A stretch of 64,000 bases of DNA, from contig NC_079876.1 of assembly GCF_029227915.1 (NCBI RefSeq), positions 37,989,828 to 38,053,827 of the forward strand, given 5' to 3'. This DNA is from Hydractinia symbiolongicarpus (lineage: Eukaryota > Cnidaria > Hydrozoa > Anthoathecata > Hydractiniidae). A program made the translations under genes and the position numbers. Positions 1 through 8,292 of the stretch are shown piece after piece; position 1 is the stretch's first letter, and each line of letters opens with the position of its first letter. A model generated the notes under the pieces. It ran no database searches, was not told the DNA's origin, and saw only the letters and a list, made by a program, of their open reading frames with translations.

Positions 1-21
1 TCATCTAAACTTTTAAATGAA

Positions 22-36
22 GCGCTACCACAGCGC
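22..36. repeat. Conserved hairpin of the satellite monomer (representative)
   Basis: GCGCT-ACCAC-AGCGC forms a 5-bp stem with a 5-nt loop and occurs once per monomer in most of the array. Common variants keep pairing through G-T wobble (GTGCT...AGCGC at 393; GCGCT...AGTGC at 766). Some subtypes weaken it (ACGCT) or lose it (GCGCATACCACAGAGC, right domain). It marks monomer phase; any function is unknown. Confidence 0.8.
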
Positions 37-285
37 CAGTGTAATCAATGAGTTCCGGCAATCATGTCAAATTAAGAAGAATGTTAATTCTTGGAGTCCA
101 ATTGTCTCACTTATAACATTTATAACGTCACAGTCCAAAAACAGTTCAATTAAGTCCCACAGTCAATCGTTTCACTGTTAAAAGCGATGCAACCTAGCAA
201 TATGAGAGAAATATCGCTAAACACATGTTGGTACGAGTATGTGACGCAACCGTTGTAACTGAAGCGGATTGATACCGTTAAAAAG

Positions 286-1080
286 TCAATGAAATGTAGT
301 TTTTAAAACTGTCGCTATTTCTTCTGCACGCGTTAACGGCTAGGATTGGTCCCACAGCAAAAATGACTTATTTATCTAAATTTTTAAATGAAGTGCTACC
401 ACAGCGCCCAGTGTAAACGCTGAGTTCCAGCAATCACGTCATATTAAAAAGAACGTTATTTCTTTGAGTCCAATTCTCTCATTTATCACATTTATCAGGT
501 CACAGTCCAAAGTTAGTTCAATTAAGTCCCACATTGAATCGTTTCATTGGTAAAAGGGATGCAATCTAGTAATACCAGAAAAATATCGCTAAATACATGT
601 TGGTACGAATTTGTGACCCAACCGTTGTAACTCAAATGGATTGACATCGTTAGAAAGGCAATGAAATGTAGTTTTTGAAACTGTCGCTATTTCTTCTGCG
701 CGCGTTAACGTCTAGGATTGGTCCTACGGTAAAGAATGATTTATTTCTCCAAATTTTTAAATGAAGCGCTACCACAGTGCCCAGTGAAATCACTGAGTTC
801 AGGCAAACATGTAAAATTAAGAAGAATGTTATTTCTTGGAGTTCAATTGTCTCACTTTCACATTTATATGGTCACAGGCCAAAATCAGTTCAATGAAGTC
901 CCACAGTCAATCGTTTCATTGTTAAAAGCGAAGCAATCTAGTAATATCAGAAAAATATCGCTAAATACATGTTGGTACGAATATGTGACCCAACCATTGT
1001 AACTCAAACGGACTGACACCGTTAGAAAGTCAATGTAATGCAGTTTTTGAAACTGTCGCTATTTCTTCAGCGCGCGATAA
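286..1080 (+). repeat. Seven-monomer-spaced duplicated block, copy 1
   Basis: This stretch shares private variants with 2895-3689 at an offset of about 2609 bp (seven monomers). Shared variants include CTTCTGCACGCGTTAACGG (321 and 2930), a GTGTAAACGCTGAGTTCCAG variant, ACGAATTTGTGACCC (605 and 3213), CTCAAATGGATTGACATCG, and GGTCCTACGG. The block shows that the left array also evolved by multi-monomer duplication. Confidence 0.7.
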
Positions 1081-2894
1081 CGGCTAGGATTGGTCCCACG
1101 GTAAAGAATGACTTATTTATCTAAATTTTTAAATGAAGTGCTACCACAGTGCCCAGTGTAATCGCTGAGTTCCGGCAATCATGTCAAATTAAGAAGAATG
1201 TTATTTCTTGGAGTTCAATTGTCTCTCTTTCACATTTATAAGGTCACAGCCCAAAATCAGTTCAATTAAGTTCCACGGTCAATCGTTTCACTGTTGAAAG
1301 CGATACAACCTAGTAATACCGGAAAGATATCACGAAATACATTTTGGTAAGAATATGTGACTCAACCGTTGTAACTCAAACGAGTTGATACTGTTAGAAA
1401 GTCAATGAAATGTACTTTTTGAAACTGTCTGTATTTCTTCAGCGCGCAATAACGGCTACGATTGATCCCACAGTAAAAAAAGACTTATTAATTTAAAGTG
1501 TTGAATAAAGCGCTACCACAGCGCCCAGTGTAATCGCTGAGTTCAGGCAAACAAGTCTTATTAAGCAGAATGTTATTTCTTGGAGTCCAATTGTCTTATT
1601 TATCACATTTATCAGGTCCCAGTCCAAAGTTAGTTCAATTAAGTCCCACAGTCAATCGTTTCATTGTTAAAAGCGAAGCAATCTAGTAATATCAGAAAAA
1701 TATCGCTAAATACATGTTGGTACGAATTTGTGACCCAACCACTGTAACTCAAACGGGTTGATACTGTTAGAAAGTCAATGAAATGTACTTTTTGAAACTG
1801 TCTGTATTTCTTCAGCGCGCAATAACGGCTAGGATTGGTCCCACGGCAAAGAATGACTTATTAATCTAAACTTTTAAATAAAGCGCTACCACAGCGCCCA
1901 GTGAAATTGCTGAGTTCAGGCTAACAAGTCTAATTAAGAAGAATGTTATTTCTTAAGGTCCAATTGTCTTATTTATCACATTTTGTCAGGTCGCAGACCA
2001 AAGTTAGTTCAATTAAGTCCCACAGTCAATCGTTTCATTGTTAAAAGCGAAGCAATCTAGTAATACCAGAAAAATATCGCTAAATACATGTTGGTACGAA
2101 TGTGTGACCCAACCATTGTAACTCAAACGGACTGACACCGTTAGAAAGTCAATGTAACGCAGTTTGTGAAACTGTCGCTATTTCATCAGCGCGCGATATA
2201 GGCTAGGATTGGTCCCACGGTAAAGAATGACTTATTTATCTAAATACTTAAGTGAAGCGCCACCACAGCGCCCTGTGTAATCGCTGAGTTCCGGAAATCA
2301 TGTCAAATTAAGTTGAATGTTTTTTTTGGGGTCCAATTGTCTCATTTATCACATTTATCAGGTCACAGTCCAAAATTAGTTCAATTAAGTCCCACATTCA
2401 ATCATTTCACTGTTCAAAGCAATGCAACCTAGTAATATCAGACAAATAACGCCAAATGCATGTTGGTACGAAAATGTGACCCAACCGCTGTAACTCAAAT
2501 GGACTGACATCGATAGAAAGTCCGTGAAAAGTATTATTTGAAACTGTCTCTATTTCTTCAGCGCGCGCTAACGGCTAGGATTCGTCCCACGGCTAAAAAA
2601 TGACTTTATTTATCTTAATTATCAAATGAAGCGCTACCACAGCGACCAGTGTAATCGCTGAGTTGCGCCAATCATGTCAAATTAAGAAGAATGTTATTTC
2701 TTGGAGTCCAATTGTTTTAATTTTTTAATTATAAGGTTACAGCCCAAAATCAGTTCAATTAAGTCCAACAGTCAATCGTTTCACTGTTAAAAGCGATACA
2801 ACCTAGTAATACCCGAAAGATATCACGAAATACATGTTGTTACGAGTATGTGACTCAACCGTTGTAACACAAACGGATTGACACTGTTAGAAAG

Positions 2895-3689
2895 TCAATG
2901 AAATGTAGTTTTTAAAACTGTCGCTATTTCTTCTGCACGCGTTAACGGCTAGGATTGGTCCCACAGCAAAAATGACTTATTTATCTAAATTTTTAAATGA
3001 AGTGCTACCACAGCGCCCAGTGTAAACGCTGAGTTCCAGCAATCATGTCAAATCAAGAAGAATATTATTTCTTGGAGTTCAATTGACTCACTTTCACATT
3101 TATATGGTCACAGCCCAAAATCAGTTCAATGAAGTCCCACAGTCAATCGTTTCATTGTTAAAAGCGAAGCAATCTAGTAATACCAGAAAAATATCGCTAA
3201 ATACATGTTGGTACGAATTTGTGACCCAACCGTTGTAACTCAAATGGATTGACATCGTTAGAAAGTCAATGAAATGTAGTTTTTGAAACTGTCGCTATTT
3301 CTTCTGCGCGCGTTAACGGGTAGGATTGGTCCTACGGTAAAGAATGACTTATTTATCTAAATTTTTAAATGAAGTGCTACCACAGTGCCCAGTGTAATCG
3401 CTGAGTTCCGGCAATCATGTCAAATTAAGAAGAATGTTATTTCTTGGAGTCCAATTGTCTCACTTATAACATTTATAACATCACAGTCCAAAATCAGTTC
3501 AATTAAGTCCCACAGTCAATCGTTTCACTGTTAAAAGCGAAGCAATCTAGTAATATCAGAAAAATATCGCTAAATACATGTTGGTACGAGTATGTGACCC
3601 AACCATTGTAACTCAAACGGACTGACACCGTTAGAAAGTCAATGTAATTCAGTTTTTGAAACTGTCGCTATTTCTTCAGCGCGCGATAA
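2895..3689 (+). repeat. Seven-monomer-spaced duplicated block, copy 2, abutting the unique insert
   Basis: Second copy of the block at 286-1080. Its last shared bases, GCGCGATAACGGC (from 3681, equivalent to 1072), are directly followed by non-satellite sequence. The copy at 1072 continues into a normal monomer, so it shows what satellite sequence would be expected at the insert's left edge. Confidence 0.7.
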
Positions 3690-3702
3690 CGGCAGAGATA
3701 GG

Positions 3703-3893
3703 AAAATTCGGATGTTAGTGCAATCATGTCAAATAAGCGGGCATATCCTTTAAATCAACGTAAAAAGGTCCATAACATCCCTTAGCACTTTACCATTCCA
3801 CGTCAAATTATGGATCATCCCCGTTAAATCGACGATAGAAGAGTCCATAAAATCCGTTAGCACTTTACCACTTTACGTCAAATTATAGAGCAT
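3703..3893. repeat. Short tandem repeat, ~75-bp unit, about 2.7 copies
   Basis: The two best copies, about 3742-3818 and 3819-3893, share TAAATC(A/G)ACG, GTCCATAA(C/A)ATCC, TTAGCACTTTACCA and ACGTCAAATTAT at a 74-75-bp offset. A more decayed first copy (about 3703-3745) keeps TTAG, ATGTCAAAT and the CATATCC-TTTAAATCAACG end. The core YGTCAAATTA also occurs once in every satellite monomer, and GCAATCATGTCAAA (3720-3733) is identical to satellite over 14 bases. The repeat lies downstream of the polymerase gene and does not appear to be coding. Confidence 0.8.
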
Positions 3894-3903
3894 GCTCTAT
3901 AAT
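3882..3903. repeat. 22-bp perfect palindrome 3' of the polymerase gene
   Basis: Each half is ATTATAGAGCA followed immediately by its reverse complement, with no loop. It lies 83 nt beyond the polymerase stop codon, on the downstream side. Since a second long perfect palindrome follows the stop of gene X at 8155, a role as a transcript 3'-end signal is plausible. Mimivirus mRNAs are known to end at intergenic palindromes. That function here is inference; the symmetry itself is exact. Confidence 0.9.
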
Positions 3904-3915
3904 ATCCGTCCAAAA

Positions 3916-3969
3916 CCCCCTCCATCCCCCACCCCCTCCCCGTCCCATGGGTCCCTCCCCACCCTCCCC
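3916..3969 (-). other. G-rich tract, potential G-quadruplex, downstream of the polymerase
   Basis: The plus strand holds nine runs of three to five C within 54 bases (3916-3920, 3926-3930, 3932-3936, 3938-3941, 3944-3946, 3953-3955, 3957-3960, 3962-3964, 3966-3969). On the minus strand, which is the sense strand of the polymerase, this is nine G-runs with short loops, starting 16 nt after the stop codon. That is enough for two adjacent intramolecular quadruplexes. It could affect 3'-end formation or replication, or be simple sequence drift. It is unlike anything in the A+T-rich satellite. Confidence 0.75.
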
Positions 3970-3985
3970 TGTTGTGTCCTATAAA

Positions 3986-6900
3986 TTATAGTGATATGTG
4001 TCTATAATGTCCTCTAGCTAGTGTGGTGATACCATCTCCAGAAATTATGCGTTTATCATCATCGGCATTGAGCGCCAGTTTATTTGTTTTTATTGTGTGA
4101 ACATCATGCTTAATAAATCGAAATGTCATTTGGGTTCTGTAAATGTTCTCACCCTCAAACAGGCATCTCTTATAATCAGCGAAACCTATGGTCTCCCTTA
4201 CCACACATTTCTTCACCCCCTTACACCTCTTATCCTCCTTACCACATAGTTGTTTGTATGCATAGGTCTTAGCTCTTAGGGCTACAAACTCAGTCATCAC
4301 CTTACCACCTAACTCGTCCTTCATCAGCCCAATGATCTTTTTATTCAAACCTAATGGTAGAGGTCTACCATCTTCCTTATCATACCCCGATGTGTCAAAT
4401 CTCTCAGACACATCATCAGCGATATCCTTGTAGAAATCGCCCGTTTTTATGTGGTATACGAATGAATCAGTATCCATATAGCAAAGTTTCACATCATCAC
4501 CATATTTCGGTCTCATATAGTCATAGTGAAACTCGTACATAATCATCTTAGACATGTCCAGAATTGCCAGTCCTAGGTAGATTGGTTTATTCATTTTGAT
4601 CTTGATCTTGGACATCTCTATACCCATCAGTGTTTCCGAGAACCATGTGCTACCCTTGAAGTTTGGCTTCATCACCAGCTTCTCATACTGTTCCTTCTTC
4701 GTAGCCAAGCGTACGTCTTTGTGTTTACGCTGATTCTCCATTGTCTTACCAAAGAACGAATTGTTCATCAGCTTGAAAACATCCTGCTCAAAGTCATTCT
4801 TCGACTCCGAGCGCAGCTGTGTATTGAAGTCTATATACGACTTCAACCACGCACTCTCATTAAATCTCAAGACTCTATGAACCTTATCAAGAACAATACC
4901 GTGATTCAAAGCCTGAGCAAGCGCACGGATGTGGATGATGTAGTTTGTCTTGCTCGAAAGACATGGTGTCAGCTTCTCGACCCCATTGATAACCTTCCTC
5001 TCGGGCATGAAAGGAAGATCGTTATGTGCGTCATGAAGATCAGGTGGATATCTAACATCAACCTCAAGCATGTACCCCTTTTCACCGTTTTCCACAGCCA
5101 ACTCTGAAATGAGTTCGGGTGTAAATTTACCGGAATCATCCCACTCAAACCCACCGGTCGGCATCTTCTGAATCATAGCCCATCCATACAGATTGTTAGC
5201 ATCAAGATACTGCAGATAGGTTGTATCTTCCGAAGTATTATACATATCGCCCATATATGGATTGTTGGCCTTGGCGTGGCGGTGGACAGCTTGACACAAT
5301 CCACCCTTAATACCGCTTTCAATGAACGTGACCATCTCAATATCAGACAATAGATCTAGACTAACCCCGGTCTTTTTCAGACATGCTTGCCAAGTTAATC
5401 CAGGAGTTGTGTAAAAATGCGCGGGATCTAGTTTGTAGTATCTCAAACACGTCTCTCTGAATGTCTCAAACACACCGGCGAGCAATAGAACATCTGTATT
5501 GAGATAGATGTCATGATATTCACCTAGATCCTTAATATCAAAGGCTTTCCAAACCTTCTGAGCATGCTCATAGTCAGCATCACTGATGTGACTCATGTTA
5601 AGCTCGCTATAAAAGTCATCCTTTGACGGGAGCTCAGTTTCATTACACCTATCGAACGAGTTAACATACTCATATGGGTATACACCTTTTCTCAACAGCA
5701 ACCTGAACTGCTCATCGTTTCCCGTGTGCATATTACGGAACTTTTCAAGTAAACTCTGCTTATCAAGATTTCTATTGCAACCGACATCGCATTCACCACA
5801 TTTCCCGTGAGCAATATAGTTTTCATCAATATATTCAAACGAGCAGCCTGAGCTACACTCATCACATCTCATGTTGTTAACACCCGCGAGATTTGCACTA
5901 AGATTGTTCAAGCCGCTAGACATAAATCTAAACGAATCTATGAATCTTAGCTTTATCTTTTTGTCCTTAGTCTCACCATTTTTGATAATATATTCGCCAA
6001 CCTTAACATCGGTCGAGAAAGAGATATATTTCTCCTTATTCTCTGCGATTACACCCATACCATCCTCTCCGTACTTCCTTGCAAGCTCCTTAATGAATAA
6101 ATGCGCATCATATCCGCTAAGATTGTGGAATACAACCGGAATATAATTAGGAACCTTGTAACGCAGATTACATTCCTGATGGGCGGATCCGTGAAACTTA
6201 CCAGTGAAATGACAGTGATCCCTAACCTTGATGTCATCATCACCATCAAATTCCTTCTTACAAATGTGGCAAACCTCGGATCTATTGAAACCGTCATGCT
6301 CCTCATCCGTAAGTAGATCCATTTCTTTCTGAGGACGCATGTTATATAACCTTTCAGCCTCAGAAACCACATGATCCACAAAGCGCGGAACACAGTCCTC
6401 ACCACGGTAAAGATTAAGAGGGTTGGGAACTTCACCATGAGCATATTTACTATAACAACAGAATCCAGTTGGGACATGTTTACCAACTTTCTCGGTTGAT
6501 GATCCGCCTTTTCTCTCATCCTCAGGCAATTCTTGTGTAAAAGCTTCGAAATCGGCATAAATGATGAATGGAACCTTGAGCTGAAACTTACCATCAGTGA
6601 AGGTTAAGGTGCTACCCTCCTTAGGTAGTTGAATATTAGCGGCATCGTTATTCTTGCAATACTCAAAGTGCTCATCCCTTTTCTGTTCGCTTAGAAAACC
6701 AGAGAGACAATTCAAGCAATAATACTCCTTATTTTTATGCTTTGAGTTGGCCTTGCTCAGGACACCGCTCAAGTTCTTAACAGCGATATAATGCTTCTTA
6801 TCCCCTTCACACAGTAAAAACAAAACAACCGTCTCATCCCGGTCAAGATGCTTCGATTTTCGACACATATAGACACCCTCTACATCGTCTTTTGTTAAAA

Positions 6901-7735
6901 CATGCACGGCGACATCAGGGTTCCTCCTCTCGAAGAGATCTATCTTGTTTAGAGCCATTGGGAAATTTATACCATCCCAATTATACTTATCATGCTTCCT
7001 AAGGATTGAGATTCGTTCAGGGTTATTATTGATCTTACCATGATTGAGAGCAGCGATAACGGCCCATTTGAAACAGTCCTCGTCACCCTCGTTATGTGGG
7101 TTAATCACGGATCGCTTTCCACTGAAATTCTTGGGTAGCGGCAAGTAAGAACTACCTCTGGTTAATTTAAGTTTATGAAAGTCCACATGCATATGTAGGA
7201 TCCTTGCGATTGTGAACCCGCTGGCGGGTAGAGCAGGGTTTTCAATCTGCTCGATTATCTTAGTACACATCCGATCGAAAACATCAGAAATGTCATCGTG
7301 GGCGTGCAGTATCTCCATATAGCTATTGAAAGCTTTATCAACATGTACACACGTGACATCAGCCGAGCCGGTGTCCTCCCTTACCCACTTCACCCACAAG
7401 GTTGCCTGGGTCTTCAGCGACTTCTTTTGACCTAGCACGTCCCTCATTAGCCTCTTAATGATAGGTTGAATCTGTTTTAGAAAAACCTTGACATTTTTCT
7501 TCTTACAATCTGAGTTTATCTTGAAACGTTTGTAGGAACCCACAAACGCTTCTTCAATAGGAGTATAAGGATTTTCCTCTTTCACCTCTTCCTCCTCTTT
7601 CACCTCTTTCACCTCTTCCTCTCCACTGCCCTTTTTATAAAAACCCATGATCTTATCCTTCATGGTTTTGAAAGCTTTTGTTGTTTTATCCTTAATAGCC
7701 TTAGATACATGATTTATCAACCAGATTCCCTCCAT
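3986..7735 (-). CDS. Protein-primed family B DNA polymerase (DNA_pol_B_2 type) with an HNH/EndoVII-like insert
   Basis: A 1249-aa uninterrupted frame. By family it is a replicative DNA polymerase with 3'-5' exonuclease of the kind that initiates on a terminal protein (phi29, adenovirus, Polinton, adintovirus). Visible parts: an acidic/basic low-complexity run (about 35-55); a region typical of the invertebrate members (about 60-330), with C221 in DCFKW and H315 in KKHYIAVKN; a C2HC finger (C340, C343, H356, C360); Exo I D395-F-E397; an endonuclease VII-like zinc motif (C489, C492, D506-H-C-H509, H519, C522-N523); Exo II N538...Y542-D543; two CxxCx3C clusters (C624/C627/C631 and C646/C649/C653); Exo III Y744-x3-D748; Pol A D845 in LDANNLYG; Pol B K988-x3-N992-S993-x-F-G996; Pol C Y1086-M-D-T-D1090-S; KxY at K1156-T-Y1158. 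All catalytic acidic residues are present and the C-terminus looks complete. The start at 7735 is the first ATG after an in-frame TGA. Its context is weak (T at -3, G at +4) and it overlaps the SAP gene by 19 nt, so it may be reached by reinitiation. I am confident of the family, less so of activity in the host. Confidence 0.93.
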   Translation of the reverse strand: MEGIWLINHVSKAIKDKTTKAFKTMKDKIMGFYKKGSGEEEVKEVKEEEEVKEENPYTPIEEAFVGSYKRFKINSDCKKKNVKVFLKQIQPIIKRLMRDVLGQKKSLKTQATLWVKWVREDTGSADVTCVHVDKAFNSYMEILHAHDDISDVFDRMCTKIIEQIENPALPASGFTIARILHMHVDFHKLKLTRGSSYLPLPKNFSGKRSVINPHNEGDEDCFKWAVIAALNHGKINNNPERISILRKHDKYNWDGINFPMALNKIDLFERRNPDVAVHVLTKDDVEGVYMCRKSKHLDRDETVVLFLLCEGDKKHYIAVKNLSGVLSKANSKHKNKEYYCLNCLSGFLSEQKRDEHFEYCKNNDAANIQLPKEGSTLTFTDGKFQLKVPFIIYADFEAFTQELPEDERKGGSSTEKVGKHVPTGFCCYSKYAHGEVPNPLNLYRGEDCVPRFVDHVVSEAERLYNMRPQKEMDLLTDEEHDGFNRSEVCHICKKEFDGDDDIKVRDHCHFTGKFHGSAHQECNLRYKVPNYIPVVFHNLSGYDAHLFIKELARKYGEDGMGVIAENKEKYISFSTDVKVGEYIIKNGETKDKKIKLRFIDSFRFMSSGLNNLSANLAGVNNMRCDECSSGCSFEYIDENYIAHGKCGECDVGCNRNLDKQSLLEKFRNMHTGNDEQFRLLLRKGVYPYEYVNSFDRCNETELPSKDDFYSELNMSHISDADYEHAQKVWKAFDIKDLGEYHDIYLNTDVLLLAGVFETFRETCLRYYKLDPAHFYTTPGLTWQACLKKTGVSLDLLSDIEMVTFIESGIKGGLCQAVHRHAKANNPYMGDMYNTSEDTTYLQYLDANNLYGWAMIQKMPTGGFEWDDSGKFTPELISELAVENGEKGYMLEVDVRYPPDLHDAHNDLPFMPERKVINGVEKLTPCLSSKTNYIIHIRALAQALNHGIVLDKVHRVLRFNESAWLKSYIDFNTQLRSESKNDFEQDVFKLMNNSFFGKTMENQRKHKDVRLATKKEQYEKLVMKPNFKGSTWFSETLMGIEMSKIKIKMNKPIYLGLAILDMSKMIMYEFHYDYMRPKYGDDVKLCYMDTDSFVYHIKTGDFYKDIADDVSERFDTSGYDKEDGRPLPLGLNKKIIGLMKDELGGKVMTEFVALRAKTYAYKQLCGKEDKRCKGVKKCVVRETIGFADYKRCLFEGENIYRTQMTFRFIKHDVHTIKTNKLALNADDDKRIISGDGITTLARGHYRHISL

Positions 7736-8043
7736 TCATTCAACTTGCTTTTCACCTGAGGTCTAGTTTTAGCCATTTCTTCCTGCTCGAACATATCCAT
7801 GTCCGTACCGGATCTCAAGGGTCTCGGTGCCGGTCTCGGTGCTGGTACGGGTATAGATCCACCGGGTCCTAGAAACGCCTCCAGAGATTTGTATCCCGGG
7901 TTTGGTACGGGTCTAACCGGTGCTGACACGGTAGTGGGTGTCAATAATTCGATCAGATCGGCCTTTCTGAGCCTTGAGTATCCATGTAGGCCGCGTTTCT
8001 TAGCGAGTTTTCTTAATTCAGCAACCGTATTTCTCGAAGTCAT
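7717..8043 (-). CDS. Small SAP/Rho_N-like domain protein, proline-rich
   Basis: A 108-aa protein. Residues about 4-35 (TVAELRKLAKKRGL...SRLRKADLIELL) have the helix-turn-helix pattern and spacing of SAP or Rho N-terminal domains, which bind DNA or RNA. Residues about 36-80 are rich in Pro, Arg and Gly (PVPAPRPAPRPL). The tail is charged. The start ATG at 8043-8041 has A at -3 and lies about 39 nt downstream of a TATA-like box. The 3' end overlaps the polymerase start by 19 nt in another frame. Small SAP/Rho_N modules next to, or fused to, PolB occur in related invertebrate elements as far as I recall; a role in binding template DNA or tethering the polymerase is inference. The split from PolB could be ancestral or the result of a frameshift. 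Confidence 0.75.
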   Translation of the reverse strand: MTSRNTVAELRKLAKKRGLHGYSRLRKADLIELLTPTTVSAPVRPVPNPGYKSLEAFLGPGGSIPVPAPRPAPRPLRSGTDMDMFEQEEMAKTRPQVKSKLNEWRESG

Positions 8044-8081
8044 GCTTGTGTATGATATACGATTTTAAACCTTTAAGATGG

Positions 8082-8090
8082 TTTTATATA
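8082..8090 (-). promoter_or_regulatory. TATA-like box upstream of the SAP/polymerase genes
   Basis: The minus strand reads TATATAAAA here, 39-47 nt before the SAP start codon. It is the only strong TATA-like element between the gene X stop (8155) and the SAP start (8043). A transcript starting 25-30 nt downstream would have a leader of about 10-15 nt, short but normal for compact viral genes. Assigned from sequence and position only. Confidence 0.45.
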
Positions 8091-8114
8091 ATCATGAAAC
8101 TATAAAAAGATTAA

Positions 8115-8138
8115 TTTGTTACTCGATCGAGTAACAAA
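8115..8138. repeat. 24-bp perfect palindrome between gene X and the SAP gene
   Basis: Each half is TTTGTTACTCGA followed immediately by its reverse complement, with the centre at TCGA|TCGA. It starts 17 nt after the gene X stop codon and lies upstream of the TATA-like box of the SAP gene. It could be a 3'-end hairpin for gene X, an operator for a dimeric DNA-binding protein controlling SAP/PolB, or both. It differs in sequence from the palindrome at 3882-3903, so symmetry rather than sequence is shared. Confidence 0.92.
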
Positions 8139-8143
8139 GATCC

Positions 8144-8155
8144 ATGTGATCACAT
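8144..8155. repeat. 12-bp perfect palindrome at the end of gene X
   Basis: ATGTGATCACAT is its own reverse complement. It touches the last base of the gene X stop codon (8155-8157) and sits 5 bp from the 24-bp palindrome. A short palindrome like this can arise by chance; its position next to the longer one is the reason to record it. Confidence 0.6.
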
Positions 8156-8292
8156 TATGGGTAACCGTACTGATAATGCTCCCTGACGAGTTTCTTTAGT
8201 TGTTCTACAGTTTTCGATTCGGATGGTGGTGTGCATGCTAGTAACATAATACTATCGGTCAACAATTTGAAAAGCTCATTACGCCCGAGATC
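8155..8292 (-). pseudogene. 3' end of an unidentified gene, truncated by satellite (gene X)
   Basis: On the minus strand a frame of 45 codons runs from the satellite junction to a TAA at 8157-8155. Its residues look like genuine protein: a start of DLGRNELFKLLTDSIMLLAC, then TPPSESKTVEQLKKLVREHY and a Tyr/Gly/Pro tail, giving two amphipathic helices with a hydrophilic linker. The frame continues only nine more codons into satellite sequence before a stop and has no start codon before the internal Met at about residue 16, so only the C-terminus is present. I do not recognise the family. Orientation and tight spacing (111 nt to the SAP start) suggest it was the upstream neighbour in the same element. 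Confidence 0.6.

Larger units (their letters stand above)
1..3693 (+). repeat. Left satellite array, about 10 monomers of ~372 bp
   Basis: Head-to-tail copies of a satellite monomer. The anchor AGCGCT/AGTGCT + ACCACAG recurs at 21, 392, 765 and 1137, giving spacings of 371, 373 and 372 bp. Each monomer has, in order: a GCGCT-ACCAC-AGCGC hairpin, CAATCATGTCAAATTAAG, GAATGTTATTTCTTGGAGTC, GTCCCACAGTCAATCG, ACATGTTGGTACGAAT, CTCAAACGG, a poly-T/GAAACTGTCGC stretch, and GATAACGGCTAGGATTGG. The sequence is A+T-rich with no coding signature. Monomers here are noticeably divergent from one another. Array homology stops at 3693, inside the GATAACGGC|TAGG part of a monomer, where the unique block begins. 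Confidence 0.95.

Noticed and set aside
200-250. CENP-B box in the satellite monomer
   Set aside because: The reverse complement of ACATGTTGGTACGAA gives TTCG-x4-A but lacks the following CGGG, so the essential positions are not met.
4354-6594. Secondary open frames inside the polymerase gene (plus 4354-4542, 4721-5107, 5871-6146, 6101-6316; minus 4969-5154, 6049-6594)
   Set aside because: Shadows of the 1249-codon polymerase frame, with low-complexity or unnatural composition and no recognisable domains.
7799-8068. Plus-strand frame of 89 codons over the SAP gene
   Set aside because: Antisense to the SAP gene; Gly/Pro-rich composition mirrors the proline-rich linker of the real gene.
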